A stretch of DNA of 64,000 nt from an uncultured Faecalibacterium sp. (GTDB taxonomy: Bacteria > Bacillota > Clostridia > Oscillospirales > Ruminococcaceae): contig CAKSWQ010000001.1 in assembly GCA_934512105.1 (NCBI GenBank), forward strand, positions 1-64,000, written 5' to 3'. The translations under genes were made by a program, and so were the position numbers. Positions 37,476 through 46,571 of this stretch are shown piece after piece. The notes beneath the pieces are model-generated. The model saw nothing but the letters and a program-made list of their open reading frames with translations, ran no database searches and was not told the origin of the DNA. The first letter of the stretch is position 1; every line of letters begins with the position of its first letter.

Positions 37476-37943
37476 ATGTACGGAGTATCGAAGATCAATA
37501 TCGAGACTGACCTGATGATGATCAGTGTGCAGGACGTAGCGTTCCGGGGCAACAGTCTGTCCCGCTATCTGGATATCTTTGCAGAGACCGGCGTGGTGGT
37601 GGATATGATCAGCCAGAGCGCTCCTCACGGTACCACCATTGATTTCAGCTTTACCGCATCCAGCAGCGATCTGCCGCTGGTGATGAAGGCGATCTCGGCG
37701 GCAAATCTGGATAAGGACGCCAAGGCTTCTCCACTGATCAGTGTGGGCTACTCCAAGCTGAATCTGTTCGGCGAGGATATGGTCACCAGCTGCGGTGTGG
37801 CTGCGCGTGCGCTGAACGCACTGGCTATGGCCGGTATCGAGGTGCTGCTGATCACCACCAGCGATCTGGATATCTCTCTGCTCGTCCACGCGGAAAACGA
37901 GGACGCCGCTTATGAGGCACTGAAAAAGGCATACGAGCTGTAA
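37476..37943 (+). CDS. Free-standing double ACT-domain protein resembling the aspartokinase regulatory region
   Basis: A 155-aa protein made of two ACT domains and no kinase domain. ACT1 includes VDMISQSAPHGTTIDFSFT and ACT2 GVAARALNALAMAGIEVLLI followed by TTSDLDISLLV, segments closely matching the LysC regulatory half. I chose ATG 37476, 8 nt after GGAGG. In Bacillus an aspartokinase beta subunit is produced by internal initiation; here a separate gene encodes a similar protein. Its position after asd-dapA-dapB supports a lysine or threonine sensing role, not tested. Confidence 0.8.
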   Translation: MYGVSKINIETDLMMISVQDVAFRGNSLSRYLDIFAETGVVVDMISQSAPHGTTIDFSFTASSSDLPLVMKAISAANLDKDAKASPLISVGYSKLNLFGEDMVTSCGVAARALNALAMAGIEVLLITTSDLDISLLVHAENEDAAYEALKKAYEL

Positions 37944-38057
37944 CAGCAATCAGTCAGGGCCGAGGGGACAACTTCCCTTTCGGCCCTGTTTTTGCGGAAT
38001 ACGCAGAAACAAGAAAAACCACCACGGCAGTTTCCCTGCCGAAAGAAGGAAACCGGA

Positions 38058-38615
38058 ATGAAAGAACCTGCTACTCTTATGCACAGCATCCGGCAGCGGC
38101 TGCTGGCACATTTTGAGAAAAGCGCGCCGTTTGCTGCAACGGAAGCTGCGTCTGCGGACAGCGGGCAGCTGCTCTATGCACCGGTCACAGGACGTATCCG
38201 CGCACTGACCCGGATCAAGGACCCTGTGTTCTCCAGCGAGGTGCTGGGCAAGGGCTGCGCCATCGAGCCCAGCTGCGGCGAGGTAGTAGCACCCGCAGAC
38301 GGCATCGTGAAAAAGATTGCCAAGACTCATCATGCCGTCAGTCTGTTGTGCGATAACGGGCTGGAGGTACTCATCCATGTTGGTATGGACACCGTGGAGC
38401 TGAAGGGCAAAGGCTACGAGTTGTTTGTACAGGCTGGCGATCATGTGCAGAAGGGACAGCTGCTTTTCCGGTTTGATCTACAAGCCATTGCAGCGGCAGG
38501 CTACACGCTGACCACCCCCGTGATCGTGACCAACAGCAGCCGGTTTGCACAGGTAGAGCCTTTGCTCTCCGGCCGGGTAACTGCCGGGCAGCAGCTGTTA
38601 CGCGCTAAAATGTAA
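38058..38615 (+). CDS. PTS glucose-type EIIA protein
   Basis: A 185-aa EIIA(Glc) family protein. The phosphorylated His is His107 in VLIHVGMDTVELKGKG; the neighbour HHAVSL (His92) completes the pair, and PVTGRIRAL and GDHVQKGQLL are typical. Such domains accept phosphate from HPr and pass it to a membrane EIIBC, and regulate carbon use. No EIIBC is adjacent. I start at ATG 38058 (GAAGGAAACC upstream) rather than in the longer frame. Confidence 0.88.
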   Translation: MKEPATLMHSIRQRLLAHFEKSAPFAATEAASADSGQLLYAPVTGRIRALTRIKDPVFSSEVLGKGCAIEPSCGEVVAPADGIVKKIAKTHHAVSLLCDNGLEVLIHVGMDTVELKGKGYELFVQAGDHVQKGQLLFRFDLQAIAAAGYTLTTPVIVTNSSRFAQVEPLLSGRVTAGQQLLRAKM

Positions 38616-38622
38616 AAAAATG

Positions 38623-38652
38623 AGCCAGAAACGTCTGCGGACGTTTCTGGCT
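38623..38652. terminator. Bidirectional terminator between EIIA and tyrS
   Basis: AGCCAGAAACGTC (38623-38635) and GACGTTTCTGGCT (38640-38652), 13 bp, flanked by A and T tracts on the two sides. It serves the convergent genes. Confidence 0.82.
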
Positions 38653-38672
38653 TATAAATTTTATAATGCTTT

Positions 38673-39893
38673 TTACAGCGTTACCTTGTGGTAGATCTTT
38701 TTGCCCTTCTTAATGACGATGCCCTTGGCCAGCTGCTCTGCGGTAAAGCTGACGGTGGGAGCAGCGACCTTTTCGCCGTCTGCCAACACACCGCCCTGAA
38801 CCACCAGACGGCGAGCCTCGCCGTTGGAAGCAGCCAGACCAGCCTTGACCATCAGGGTCAGGATACCGATAGCGCCATCAGTCAGGTCAGCCTCGGTCAG
38901 CTGGGTGCTGGGCATGTGCTCGGTATCCATTGCGTTGCCGCTGAACAGTGCGCGGGCAGCATTCTGAGCCTTTTCGGCCTCTTCCTTGCCATGCACCATG
39001 CTGGTCATCTCGTAGGCAAGGATCTCCTTGGCCTCGTTCAGGCGCTGATCCTGCCAGGTGCTCATTTCTTCGATCTGCTCCAGCGGCAGGAAGGTGAGCA
39101 TCCGGATGCACTTCATCACATCGGCATCGCCCACGTTGCGCCAGTACTGGTAGAACTCGAAGGGGCTGGTCTTGTTGGGGTCCAGCCAGACAGCATTGCC
39201 AGCGGTCTTGCCCATCTTCTTGCCCTGAGAGTCGGTCAGCAGGGTCACGGTCATCGCATAGGCATCCTTGCCCAGCTTGCGGCGGATCAGCTCGGTGCCG
39301 CCCAGCATATTGCTCCACTGGTCGTCGCCGCCGAACTGCATATTGCAGCCGTAGTGCTGGAACATGTAGTAGAAGTCGTAGCTCTGCATGATCATGTAGT
39401 TGAATTCAAGGAAGGACAGACCCTTCTCCATGCGCTGCTTGTAGCACTCGGCGCGCAGCATATTGTTTACGGAGAAGCAGGCACCCACCTCGCGCAGCAG
39501 CTCAACATAGTTCAGATCCAGCAGCCAGTCGGCGTTGTTCAGCATCAGCGCCTTGCCTTCGGAGAAGTCGATGAACTTCTCCATCTGCTTTTTAAAGCAG
39601 GCTGCATTGTGGGCGATATCGTCCTTGGTCAGCATCTTGCGCATATCGGTGCGGCCGGAGGGGTCGCCGATCATGGTAGTACCGCCGCCGATCAGGGCGA
39701 TGGGCTTGTTGCCAGCCAGCTGCAGGCGCTTCATCAGGGTCAGTGCCAGAAAATGGCCGGCAGTCAGGCTGTCAGCAGTGCAGTCAAAGCCAATGTAAAA
39801 GGTAGCCTTACCGTTATTGATCAGATCAATGATCTCTTCATCCGTGATCTGAGCTACCAGACCGCGGGCTTTCAGTTCTTCGTACAGCGTCAT
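38673..39893 (-). CDS. tyrS: Tyrosyl-tRNA synthetase
   Basis: A 406-aa class I synthetase that charges tRNA-Tyr. The HIGH-like motif is DSLTAGHFLAL, the KMSKS loop KMGKTAGNAV, and a C-terminal S4-like RNA-binding domain (EARRLVVQGGVLADG) is present. ATG 39893 follows AGGAGGTTTTT; an upstream ATG at 39929 is in the T-box leader. Its expression is controlled by the T-box riboswitch immediately upstream. Confidence 0.96.
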   Translation of the reverse strand: MTLYEELKARGLVAQITDEEIIDLINNGKATFYIGFDCTADSLTAGHFLALTLMKRLQLAGNKPIALIGGGTTMIGDPSGRTDMRKMLTKDDIAHNAACFKKQMEKFIDFSEGKALMLNNADWLLDLNYVELLREVGACFSVNNMLRAECYKQRMEKGLSFLEFNYMIMQSYDFYYMFQHYGCNMQFGGDDQWSNMLGGTELIRRKLGKDAYAMTVTLLTDSQGKKMGKTAGNAVWLDPNKTSPFEFYQYWRNVGDADVMKCIRMLTFLPLEQIEEMSTWQDQRLNEAKEILAYEMTSMVHGKEEAEKAQNAARALFSGNAMDTEHMPSTQLTEADLTDGAIGILTLMVKAGLAASNGEARRLVVQGGVLADGEKVAAPTVSFTAEQLAKGIVIKKGKKIYHKVTL

Positions 39894-39929
39894 GGGAAAA
39901 ACCTCCTGTTTTTGGGGCAGAGGAAACAA

Positions 39930-40214
39930 AAAACGCCCTCTGCCAAAAATAAATTTGGCAGAGGGCGAGATAACTTCGCGGTACCACCTCTGTTTGCCGT
40001 TTCCTCACAGAAGCGGCCTTACGAGTGCACACCCCAGAGTAGAGTGACACTCCTGCGTCTTTAACGCTCGCACGCGGCACAGCCTACTAGCCTTATGCAT
40101 TCAGCCTGCAGCTCCGGGAGGTATTTCCCCTGCTGCTCTGTAATCCCTTGCACCAACCGGGACTTCTCTGGACAGAACCCTTCAGGGTACTTATTCCCTT
40201 CATCGCCATTAACA
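39930..40214 (-). promoter_or_regulatory. T-box riboswitch of tyrS (specifier UAC)
   Basis: On the - strand the leader has the T-box sequence GAGGTGGTACCGCG (39974-39990 region), the stem I distal loop GGTTGGTG, and a specifier-loop codon TAC at 40123-40121 followed by CTCC, matching tyrosine. The terminator is CCCTCTGCCAAA pairing with TTTGGCAGAGGG plus CGTTTTTTG (about 39930-39966). Uncharged tRNA-Tyr should favour the antiterminator and read-through. Confidence 0.9.
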
Positions 40215-40220
40215 ATGTCT

Positions 40221-40249
40221 ACTCTATCACAAGACTGCTGCCTTGTCAA
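40221..40249 (-). promoter_or_regulatory. SigA-type promoter of the tyrS T-box leader
   Basis: On the - strand: TTGACA (40249-40244), 17-nt spacer, TAGAGT (40226-40221). It lies just after the recN stop. Confidence 0.75.
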
Positions 40250-40274
40250 GAGCTGTCTTTTTTGCACCAGCGAA

Positions 40275-41945
40275 TCAGCCGCTGTGCTTGCACTCCTGCA
40301 GCATCTCCCGTGCATTGGCGCGGGAAAGCTCGGTAACGTGGTCGCCGGAGATCAGACGTGCCAAGGCCTCTACGCGGCCGTTTTCGTCCAGCGGATGGAT
40401 CTCGGTATAGGTGCGCTCGTTAGACACATTTTTCTGGATGAGCAGATGGCAATCGGCCAGTGCTGCAATCTGCGCCGTGTGGGTGATGCACAGGATCTGG
40501 TGTCCCTGTGCGCTCTGACGCAGCACCTCGCCGATGCGTCCGGCTGCCTTGCCGGACACACCACTGTCGATCTCATCGTAGATCACGGTGGGCACAGCGT
40601 CCTTATCTGCCATTGCATTCTTGATGGCGAGGGTGATACGGCTCAGTTCACCGCCGGACGCGATTTTGGCCAGCGGCTTGGGCGCTTCACCGGGGTTTGT
40701 TGAGATGTAGAATTCAACGCTGTCCTGCCCGTGGCTGGCCAGCGGGCCGCGGGTGTGCCGCAAAGTCATACGCACACCCGGCATATTCAAAAAGTTCAGC
40801 GTACCGGAAATGCGGGTATTCAGTTCCTCAAAGGCTTTCAGCCGGGTCTGAGTCAGCACCTCTGCCTTTTCCCGCGCTTTTGCGTAAAGACGCAGCTTTT
40901 CTGCTTGCAATGCATCATAGCGCTGCTGGGAATGCTGGATGTTTTCCAGCTCCTCCCGGGCCTTCTGCCCGAAGACGATCACATCCTCCACCGTACTGCC
41001 ATACTTGCGTTTCAGCCGGTACAAAAGATCCAGCCGCTGCTCCACCTCGTCCAGCTCTGCATCGTTGGTGTCGTAGGCATCCAGCCGCCCGATCAGATCA
41101 GCGGCCACGTCCTTGGCGTTATAATATAAGTCCAGCAGCTGCCCGGCGGCGGCTGAAAGTGCGGGATCCAACTGCGCAGCGGCCTCCACCGCGTTGGATG
41201 CTTCTCCCAGCAGATCCACCGCGCCTGCGGCATCATCACTGCCGGATAGCAGCGCATAGCTTTGCGCCAGACGATCCCGGATGGCAGATGCATTGGACAG
41301 CACCTTCCGGCGGTTTTCCAGCGTCTGCTCCTCACCGGCAGTCAGCCCGGCATCCTCAATTTCCTGCACCTGATATTGCAACAGGTCGATCTTGCGCTGT
41401 TTTTCAGCCTCGTCAGTAATCAGGGTGTCCAGTTCCCGCTTGACCTGCACCAGCTCCCGGTACAGGGTATAGTACTCCTGAAAAACAGTGCGGTTCTGCG
41501 CATAATCATCCAGAATGCCCAGATGGTGCGCCGGATTGAGCAGACCCACAGAATCGTGCTGGCCGTTGATGTTGATCAAACCGCCGCACAGCTCACGCAG
41601 AACGGCTGCCGTGGCCGGCATTCCGTTAATGCGGCAGCTGCTTTTACCCTCGGCGGTGATCTCGCGGCTGAGCAGCAGTGCTTCCGAGCGCTCGTAGCCG
41701 GACTGTTCCAGCTTATCCAGCACAGCAGGCGGCACCTGCTCAAAGGCGGCGCGGATCACCGCCTTTGCAGCCCCGGTACGCACCAAGTCTTTAGAGGTGC
41801 GGTTGCCAAGGATCGCATTGATGGAATCGATCAGGATGGATTTGCCAGCACCGGTCTCGCCGGTCAGTACATTCAGCCCCGGTTCAAAGTGCACCTCTGC
41901 CTTCTGGATCACGGCAACATTTTCAATTTGCAGGCTGCTCAGCAT
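40275..41945 (-). CDS. recN: DNA repair protein RecN
   Basis: A 556-aa SMC-like ATPase acting in double-strand break repair. The Walker A is TGETGAGKSILIDSI near residue 30; long coiled coils (about residues 150-350) are followed by the ABC signature ASGGELSRITLAI and Walker B VIYDEIDSGVSGKAA. The argR-recN order is conserved in Firmicutes. The next gene downstream is the T-box tyrS, not spoIVB/spo0A as in Bacillus. Confidence 0.96.
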   Translation of the reverse strand: MLSSLQIENVAVIQKAEVHFEPGLNVLTGETGAGKSILIDSINAILGNRTSKDLVRTGAAKAVIRAAFEQVPPAVLDKLEQSGYERSEALLLSREITAEGKSSCRINGMPATAAVLRELCGGLININGQHDSVGLLNPAHHLGILDDYAQNRTVFQEYYTLYRELVQVKRELDTLITDEAEKQRKIDLLQYQVQEIEDAGLTAGEEQTLENRRKVLSNASAIRDRLAQSYALLSGSDDAAGAVDLLGEASNAVEAAAQLDPALSAAAGQLLDLYYNAKDVAADLIGRLDAYDTNDAELDEVEQRLDLLYRLKRKYGSTVEDVIVFGQKAREELENIQHSQQRYDALQAEKLRLYAKAREKAEVLTQTRLKAFEELNTRISGTLNFLNMPGVRMTLRHTRGPLASHGQDSVEFYISTNPGEAPKPLAKIASGGELSRITLAIKNAMADKDAVPTVIYDEIDSGVSGKAAGRIGEVLRQSAQGHQILCITHTAQIAALADCHLLIQKNVSNERTYTEIHPLDENGRVEALARLISGDHVTELSRANAREMLQECKHSG

Positions 41946-41963
41946 GGCTTCGTTCTCCTACCG

Positions 41964-42452
41964 TCATCTCTGCCCCACATAACGGGTCAACTCCGAACAA
42001 ATGGTCTTGGCATCGCGCTCCGAGCGCGCAACAATTAAAAAAGTATCATCACCGGAAAGGGTGCCGACGACGTTTTTCCACTGCAAAGCGTCAAAAACCT
42101 CGCAGGCGGCATTGGCCATGCCGGAATAGCATTTTACCAGCACAACATGCCCGGCATAATCCACCCCCAGAACAGACTCGTGGAAGATGGTCTCAAAGCG
42201 CCCTTGGGTCTTGGGGTTGAAGCTTTCGTTCCGGCTGGAAACATAGCGGTAGCCCTCGGTGGTGGCTGCCTTTACAAGGCACAGCTCTCGGATATCGCGG
42301 GAAACGGTGGCCTGCGTTACCTCAAAGCCTTCGTTCCGCAGGTGCTCCAGCAGCACCTCCTGTCGGCTGATGGGATGCTCCTGCACAAGACGCAGGATCG
42401 TCTGCAAGCGTTCCGCTTTTGTTTTTGTATCTTCTTTGCGGCTGCGTGCCAT
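41964..42452 (-). CDS. argR: Arginine repressor ArgR/AhrC
   Basis: A 162-aa ArgR. The N-terminal winged helix includes EVTQATVSRDIREL, and the C-terminal arginine-binding hexamer domain has GTLSGDDTFLIVARSE. It represses arginine biosynthesis and activates catabolism genes when arginine is present. It is next to recN and nadK, in the standard recN-argR-nadK-tlyA block. The 8-10 extra basic residues at the N terminus are common in AhrC. Confidence 0.94.
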   Translation of the reverse strand: MARSRKEDTKTKAERLQTILRLVQEHPISRQEVLLEHLRNEGFEVTQATVSRDIRELCLVKAATTEGYRYVSSRNESFNPKTQGRFETIFHESVLGVDYAGHVVLVKCYSGMANAACEVFDALQWKNVVGTLSGDDTFLIVARSERDAKTICSELTRYVGQR

Positions 42453-42472
42453 CTTAAAAATCGCCTCCCGTG

Positions 42473-43321
42473 TTATTGTCTTTTGCGTAGTTTCTGGTCA
42501 ATGGCCTGAAACTGGTCTGCCCGCCCAAAGGTGATAAGCTTGACGTTCTGATCGGACAGGCGGATCTCTGCGGTGGCACCCGCCTTGAGGGGGTAGCCCG
42601 TACCGCCGTCACAGCTGATAAACACTTCATCATCTGCCACCTGTCCTACGCAGACATTCAGCTTGCGCTCCTGCGCAAACACCATGGCCGGGCTGGCCAG
42701 ACTGTGAGGGCAGATGGGTGTTACCACGACGCCCTTGGTCTGAGAGTCCAGAATCGGGCCTCCGGCTGCCAGCGAATAGGCCGTAGAGCCGGTGGGGGTC
42801 GCCACAATGACGCCATCGCCCCGGTAGTGCTCTACCAGAATATCATCGCAGTAAATGCTGAAGTCGATAGCCTGCTGCAAACGCCCTTTAGTCACAACGA
42901 CATCGTTAAGGGCGTGTCCTTCCCAGCCGTCCTGCCCAAGCACCCGGGCGTATAAAAGCATCCGGTTATCCAACTGAAACTCGCCCCGCGCCACAGCGGC
43001 CAGCTTTGTCTCCATTTCGCCGATCTCGCAGGTAGCCAGAAAACCACAGCGCCCCAGATTGATGCCGAGGATGGGCTTTGCGTACCGGAGCGAGAGATTC
43101 GCCTCGTGCAGGATGGTGCCGTCCCCGCCGATAGTCAGGATCACGTCAGCACGTTCCAGACACTGTTCCAGCGGCAGATAAACGACCCCTGCCGCGCTGT
43201 TTTCTCGCAGAGCATCGTTCATCAACACGGCTGCGCCGTGGGTCAGCAGAATCTGCGCTGCACGCAGCGCGATCTCGCTGGCGGAGGTCTTGCCCGGGTT
43301 GGGCGAAATGTAGATCGTCAT
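42473..43321 (-). CDS. nadK: NAD kinase
   Basis: A 282-aa NAD(+) kinase, which makes NADP. The ATP/NAD motif GGDGTILHEA and the second conserved segment ATPTGSTAYSLAAGGP are visible. The length is typical of the Gram-positive enzyme. It lies 30 bp downstream of tlyA, all in one orientation with dxs and argR. Confidence 0.95.
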   Translation of the reverse strand: MTIYISPNPGKTSASEIALRAAQILLTHGAAVLMNDALRENSAAGVVYLPLEQCLERADVILTIGGDGTILHEANLSLRYAKPILGINLGRCGFLATCEIGEMETKLAAVARGEFQLDNRMLLYARVLGQDGWEGHALNDVVVTKGRLQQAIDFSIYCDDILVEHYRGDGVIVATPTGSTAYSLAAGGPILDSQTKGVVVTPICPHSLASPAMVFAQERKLNVCVGQVADDEVFISCDGGTGYPLKAGATAEIRLSDQNVKLITFGRADQFQAIDQKLRKRQ

Positions 43322-43351
43322 ACCGGCTTCTCCTTTGCTGAAGGCTGGGTC

Positions 43352-44155
43352 TTAACGATCCAGCGTGGTGTGGCTTGCTGCCACCACCTGTGCGGCGGCT
43401 TCGTCGTCCAGCACTGCGGGCTGGTCACTCTTCTGCACAAACATCAGGTACTCGATATTGCCCTCCGGCCCCTTGACCGGGCTGTAATCCAGCCCGCGCA
43501 CCACGAAGCCGTTTTCGGCCGCATAAGACATGGCATTGTGCAGCACCTCGCGGTGCACGGCGGGGTCGCGCACCACGCCGTTTTTGCCCACCTTCTCGCG
43601 GCCTGCCTCAAACTGCGGCTTCACCAAGCAGACGCCCATGGCGTCCGGGGTGGTGATGCGCTGCGCCACCGGGAAGATGTGATGCAGAGAAATAAAGGAA
43701 ACATCCACACTGAAAAACTCGATAGGATCTGCCAGATCTTCCGGCGTGACATAGCGGATGTTCGTGCGCTCCATGTTCACCACGCGCGCATCCGTCCGCA
43801 GGCTCCATGCCAGCTGACCGTAGCCAACGTCTACGGCGTACACCTTCACTGCACCATTTTGCAGCATACAGTCGGTAAAGCCACCGGTGGACGCACCAAT
43901 ATCCATGCAGACCTTGCCGTTAGGGGTGAGTGGGAAGCACTTCATGGCCTTTTCCAACTTTAAGCCGCCACGACTGACGTAACCGATATCATGGCCGCGA
44001 ACCTCGACCAGAGCATCCTCCTTGATCATTTCACCGGCCTTGTCCACCTTTTGCTGGTTGACAAAAACCACGCCGGCCATAATCAGAGCTTTGGCGCGCT
44101 CCCGGCTCTGCACAAGGCCGTTTTGCACAAGATATTGATCCAACCGAATTTTCAC
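43352..44155 (-). CDS. tlyA: TlyA family rRNA methyltransferase / hemolysin A
   Basis: A 267-aa protein with an N-terminal S4 domain (VKIRLDQYLVQNGL, RERAKALIMAGVVFVN) and a Rossmann methyltransferase domain (CMDIGASTGGFTDCMLQ, LVKPQFE). TlyA methylates rRNA 2'-O ribose in mycobacteria; here the target is unknown. The start is GTG 44155, which overlaps the dxs stop (GTGA), rather than the longer frame. The dxs-tlyA-nadK order is conserved. Confidence 0.92.
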   Translation of the reverse strand: MKIRLDQYLVQNGLVQSRERAKALIMAGVVFVNQQKVDKAGEMIKEDALVEVRGHDIGYVSRGGLKLEKAMKCFPLTPNGKVCMDIGASTGGFTDCMLQNGAVKVYAVDVGYGQLAWSLRTDARVVNMERTNIRYVTPEDLADPIEFFSVDVSFISLHHIFPVAQRITTPDAMGVCLVKPQFEAGREKVGKNGVVRDPAVHREVLHNAMSYAAENGFVVRGLDYSPVKGPEGNIEYLMFVQKSDQPAVLDDEAAAQVVAASHTTLDR

Positions 44156-46035
44156 AGCTCGTTTTCTCCTTTCGTAAGGGCAGCCTGAACCGTCTGCGCA
44201 ATATCTGCAGCATCCAGACCAGTGCACTGCTTGATCTGTGGAACAGTCGCGTGCGGCAGGCAGGCCGTGCGGACGGCGCAGTGCAAAAAGCGACCGTTCC
44301 AACCCTTTTGCTGCAAAGCATACGCCAGATGTTCACCAATGCCACCCGATGCAACACATTCCTCTGCGAACAGCACAACTTTATATTTCGACACAGCATC
44401 GACGAGTTTATCTGTAAAGGGATACAGCTTTACAAGTTTCAGAACATCCGTATTCTGCGATACGGCGTTCAATTTCTCGGCAGCCTCCAGCAGATCCTCC
44501 AGCTCATCCGCATAGCTGACCAGAAGGATCTCTGCCCCGGGCGTCTCGCGCAAAAAGTCGTATTCCTGCTTTGTGCAAGGATACTGCGCCAGCTTTGCAC
44601 TCTCGCCGCCACGGGGGTAGCGGATGGCACGAGGGCCGGAGACTGTATCCTGCAATAAATAGTGCAGCCAGTATTGCAGCTCCTCGTAGTTGGAGGGCGC
44701 ATAGACCGGGATGCCCATCTGACTGAGGAAAGCAGCATCATAGATGCCCTGATGGGTCTCGCCGTCTGCGGGAACAAAGCCTGCGCGGTCAATGGCAAAG
44801 ACCACGTTTTCCTTTAAAAGGTTGACATCATGGATGATCTGGTCATAGGAGCGCTGCAGGAAGGTGGAGTAGATACACACCACCGGCAGCATCCCCTGAC
44901 TGGCAAGACCGGCTGCAAAGGTGACGGCGTGCTGCTCCGCCATACCCACATCAAAGAAGCGCTGCGGGTGGCGGTGGGCAAAGAATTGCAGTCCGGTGCC
45001 GTACTTCATGGCAGCGGTGATCGCGCAGAGCTTCGGGTTTTGTGTTCCCTCCTGCACCAGCAGCTTGCCGAAAACGGTGGAGAAGGACTCCTTCGGTGCA
45101 ACCTCCGGGTCCGGCATTCCATCCGGATCAAAGGCAGATACACCGTGATAGTTTCCGGGGTTCATCTCTGCCGGTTGATAACCCTTACCTTTTTTGGTCA
45201 CAACATGCAAAAAGTGCGGACCCTGCCGCTGGTAGATCGAGCGCAGGGTGCGCTCCAATTCCTCCACATTATGACCGTCCACCGGGCCGATGTACTCAAA
45301 GCCCATATCCTCGAACATGGTGGAGTGGTACATAGCTCGGCGTACCAGCGTTTTTGCGCCCATCAGCGACTTTTTCATCGGCGTGCCGATCAATGGCACA
45401 CCATCCAGAAAACTGCGCACATTATCCTTGGCATCATAATAAGCCGTAGTCGTGCGCAGATGGGTCAGATACCGTGCCAGTGCACCGACATTTTTAGAGA
45501 TGGACATCTTATTATCGTTCAGGATCACAAGCAGATTGTCCAGCCCGCCGATATTGTTCATGCCCTCGTATACCATGCCACCGGTAAAGGCACCATCGCC
45601 GATCACCGCCACCACAAGCCCGGGCTCACGCTTGATTTTTTTTGCCCAAGCCATACCAATGGCAAGCGAAAGCGCCGTATTGCCATGTCCGGCAATAAAG
45701 GCATCGTGCACACTTTCGTGGGGGTTCGGGAAGCCGGAAATACCATCCAGCTGCCGCAAATGGTCAAACTGCTTCCGGCGTCCGGTGAGCAGCTTGTGGG
45801 TGTAGCACTGATGCCCCACATCAAATACGATCTTATCCTTAGGCGTTTCCAGCACACGGTGCAGCGCCACGGTCAGCTCTACGGTGCCAAGATTAGAGGC
45901 CAGATGCCCACCGGTCTTAGAGATATTTTCCAGCATAAAATGCCGTATCTCCGCACAAAGCTTCTCCACCTGCTGTGCGTTCAGCTTTTTAAGATCGCTG
46001 GGCTGATCGATTTTGTCCAGCAACAATGATTCCAT
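44152..46035 (-). CDS. dxs: 1-deoxy-D-xylulose-5-phosphate synthase
   Basis: A 627-aa DXS, the first enzyme of the MEP isoprenoid pathway. TPP binding shows in GDGAFTGGMVYEGMNNIG and NDNKMSISKNVG; the transketolase pyrimidine domain has AEQHAVTFAAGLA, and the family RAGFVPADGETHQG is present. ATG 46035 has AAGG 10 nt upstream and is preferred over GTG 46041. Nearby ispA encodes a later step, so isoprenoid precursor genes are grouped. Confidence 0.97.
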   Translation of the reverse strand: MESLLLDKIDQPSDLKKLNAQQVEKLCAEIRHFMLENISKTGGHLASNLGTVELTVALHRVLETPKDKIVFDVGHQCYTHKLLTGRRKQFDHLRQLDGISGFPNPHESVHDAFIAGHGNTALSLAIGMAWAKKIKREPGLVVAVIGDGAFTGGMVYEGMNNIGGLDNLLVILNDNKMSISKNVGALARYLTHLRTTTAYYDAKDNVRSFLDGVPLIGTPMKKSLMGAKTLVRRAMYHSTMFEDMGFEYIGPVDGHNVEELERTLRSIYQRQGPHFLHVVTKKGKGYQPAEMNPGNYHGVSAFDPDGMPDPEVAPKESFSTVFGKLLVQEGTQNPKLCAITAAMKYGTGLQFFAHRHPQRFFDVGMAEQHAVTFAAGLASQGMLPVVCIYSTFLQRSYDQIIHDVNLLKENVVFAIDRAGFVPADGETHQGIYDAAFLSQMGIPVYAPSNYEELQYWLHYLLQDTVSGPRAIRYPRGGESAKLAQYPCTKQEYDFLRETPGAEILLVSYADELEDLLEAAEKLNAVSQNTDVLKLVKLYPFTDKLVDAVSKYKVVLFAEECVASGGIGEHLAYALQQKGWNGRFLHCAVRTACLPHATVPQIKQCTGLDAADIAQTVQAALTKGENEL

Positions 46036-46085
46036 ATTCACACGTCCTTTAATACGTTTGTACTTTGGGTGTCTTTGCCGCTTTT

Positions 46086-46553
46086 TTACACGACCGGGAA
46101 CAAAAAGCCCACCAGAGAACCGAGCAGCACGCCTGCTACGACCTGCAGCGGCGTGTGGCCGACCATTTCCTTCAGGTGCATATTCTGCAAAAAGGGAGCG
46201 TTTTTCTCACTCACGTCGATCCACTGGGCGATCATCTGGTTCAGCACCTTTGCCTGTTCGCCGGTCTCGTGCCGAACGCCCATGGCATCGTGCATGGTAA
46301 TGATAGCCACTACACAGGCCACTGCAAAAATCGGCGAGGCGACCCCGGCGCTGCGCCCGGTAACAATGGCCATGGCACAGACGGTCGCGCTGTGTGCGCT
46401 GGGCATGCCGCCATCGCCCCACATCCGCTCTAACTGGAACTTGCCCAGCAGAATAAAGTTGATGATAGTCTTTAACACCTGCGCAATGAACCAGCTGAGG
46501 AGCGATGCGGTCAGGATCTGATTGACCGACAAAAGATTCTGAATATACTGCAT
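46086..46553 (-). CDS. Divergent PAP2 family protein (DUF212)
   Basis: A 155-aa membrane protein with the DUF212 signature MWGDGGMPSAHSATVCAMA and MHDAMGVRHETGEQAKVLNQ; the KTIINF and LKEMVGHTPLQVVAG segments are also typical. It belongs to the PAP2 superfamily and keeps the His-containing loops, so a lipid or isoprenoid phosphatase role is suspected but unproven. The setting between ispA and dxs supports a link to isoprenoid phosphates; that is inference. Confidence 0.88.
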   Translation of the reverse strand: MQYIQNLLSVNQILTASLLSWFIAQVLKTIINFILLGKFQLERMWGDGGMPSAHSATVCAMAIVTGRSAGVASPIFAVACVVAIITMHDAMGVRHETGEQAKVLNQMIAQWIDVSEKNAPFLQNMHLKEMVGHTPLQVVAGVLLGSLVGFLFPVV

Positions 46554-46571
46554 ATCTGTATTCCTTTTTCC

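Noticed and set aside
40095..40703. 202-codon + strand frame across the T-box leader and recN end
   Set aside because: Opposite to the T-box riboswitch and recN; no family similarity.
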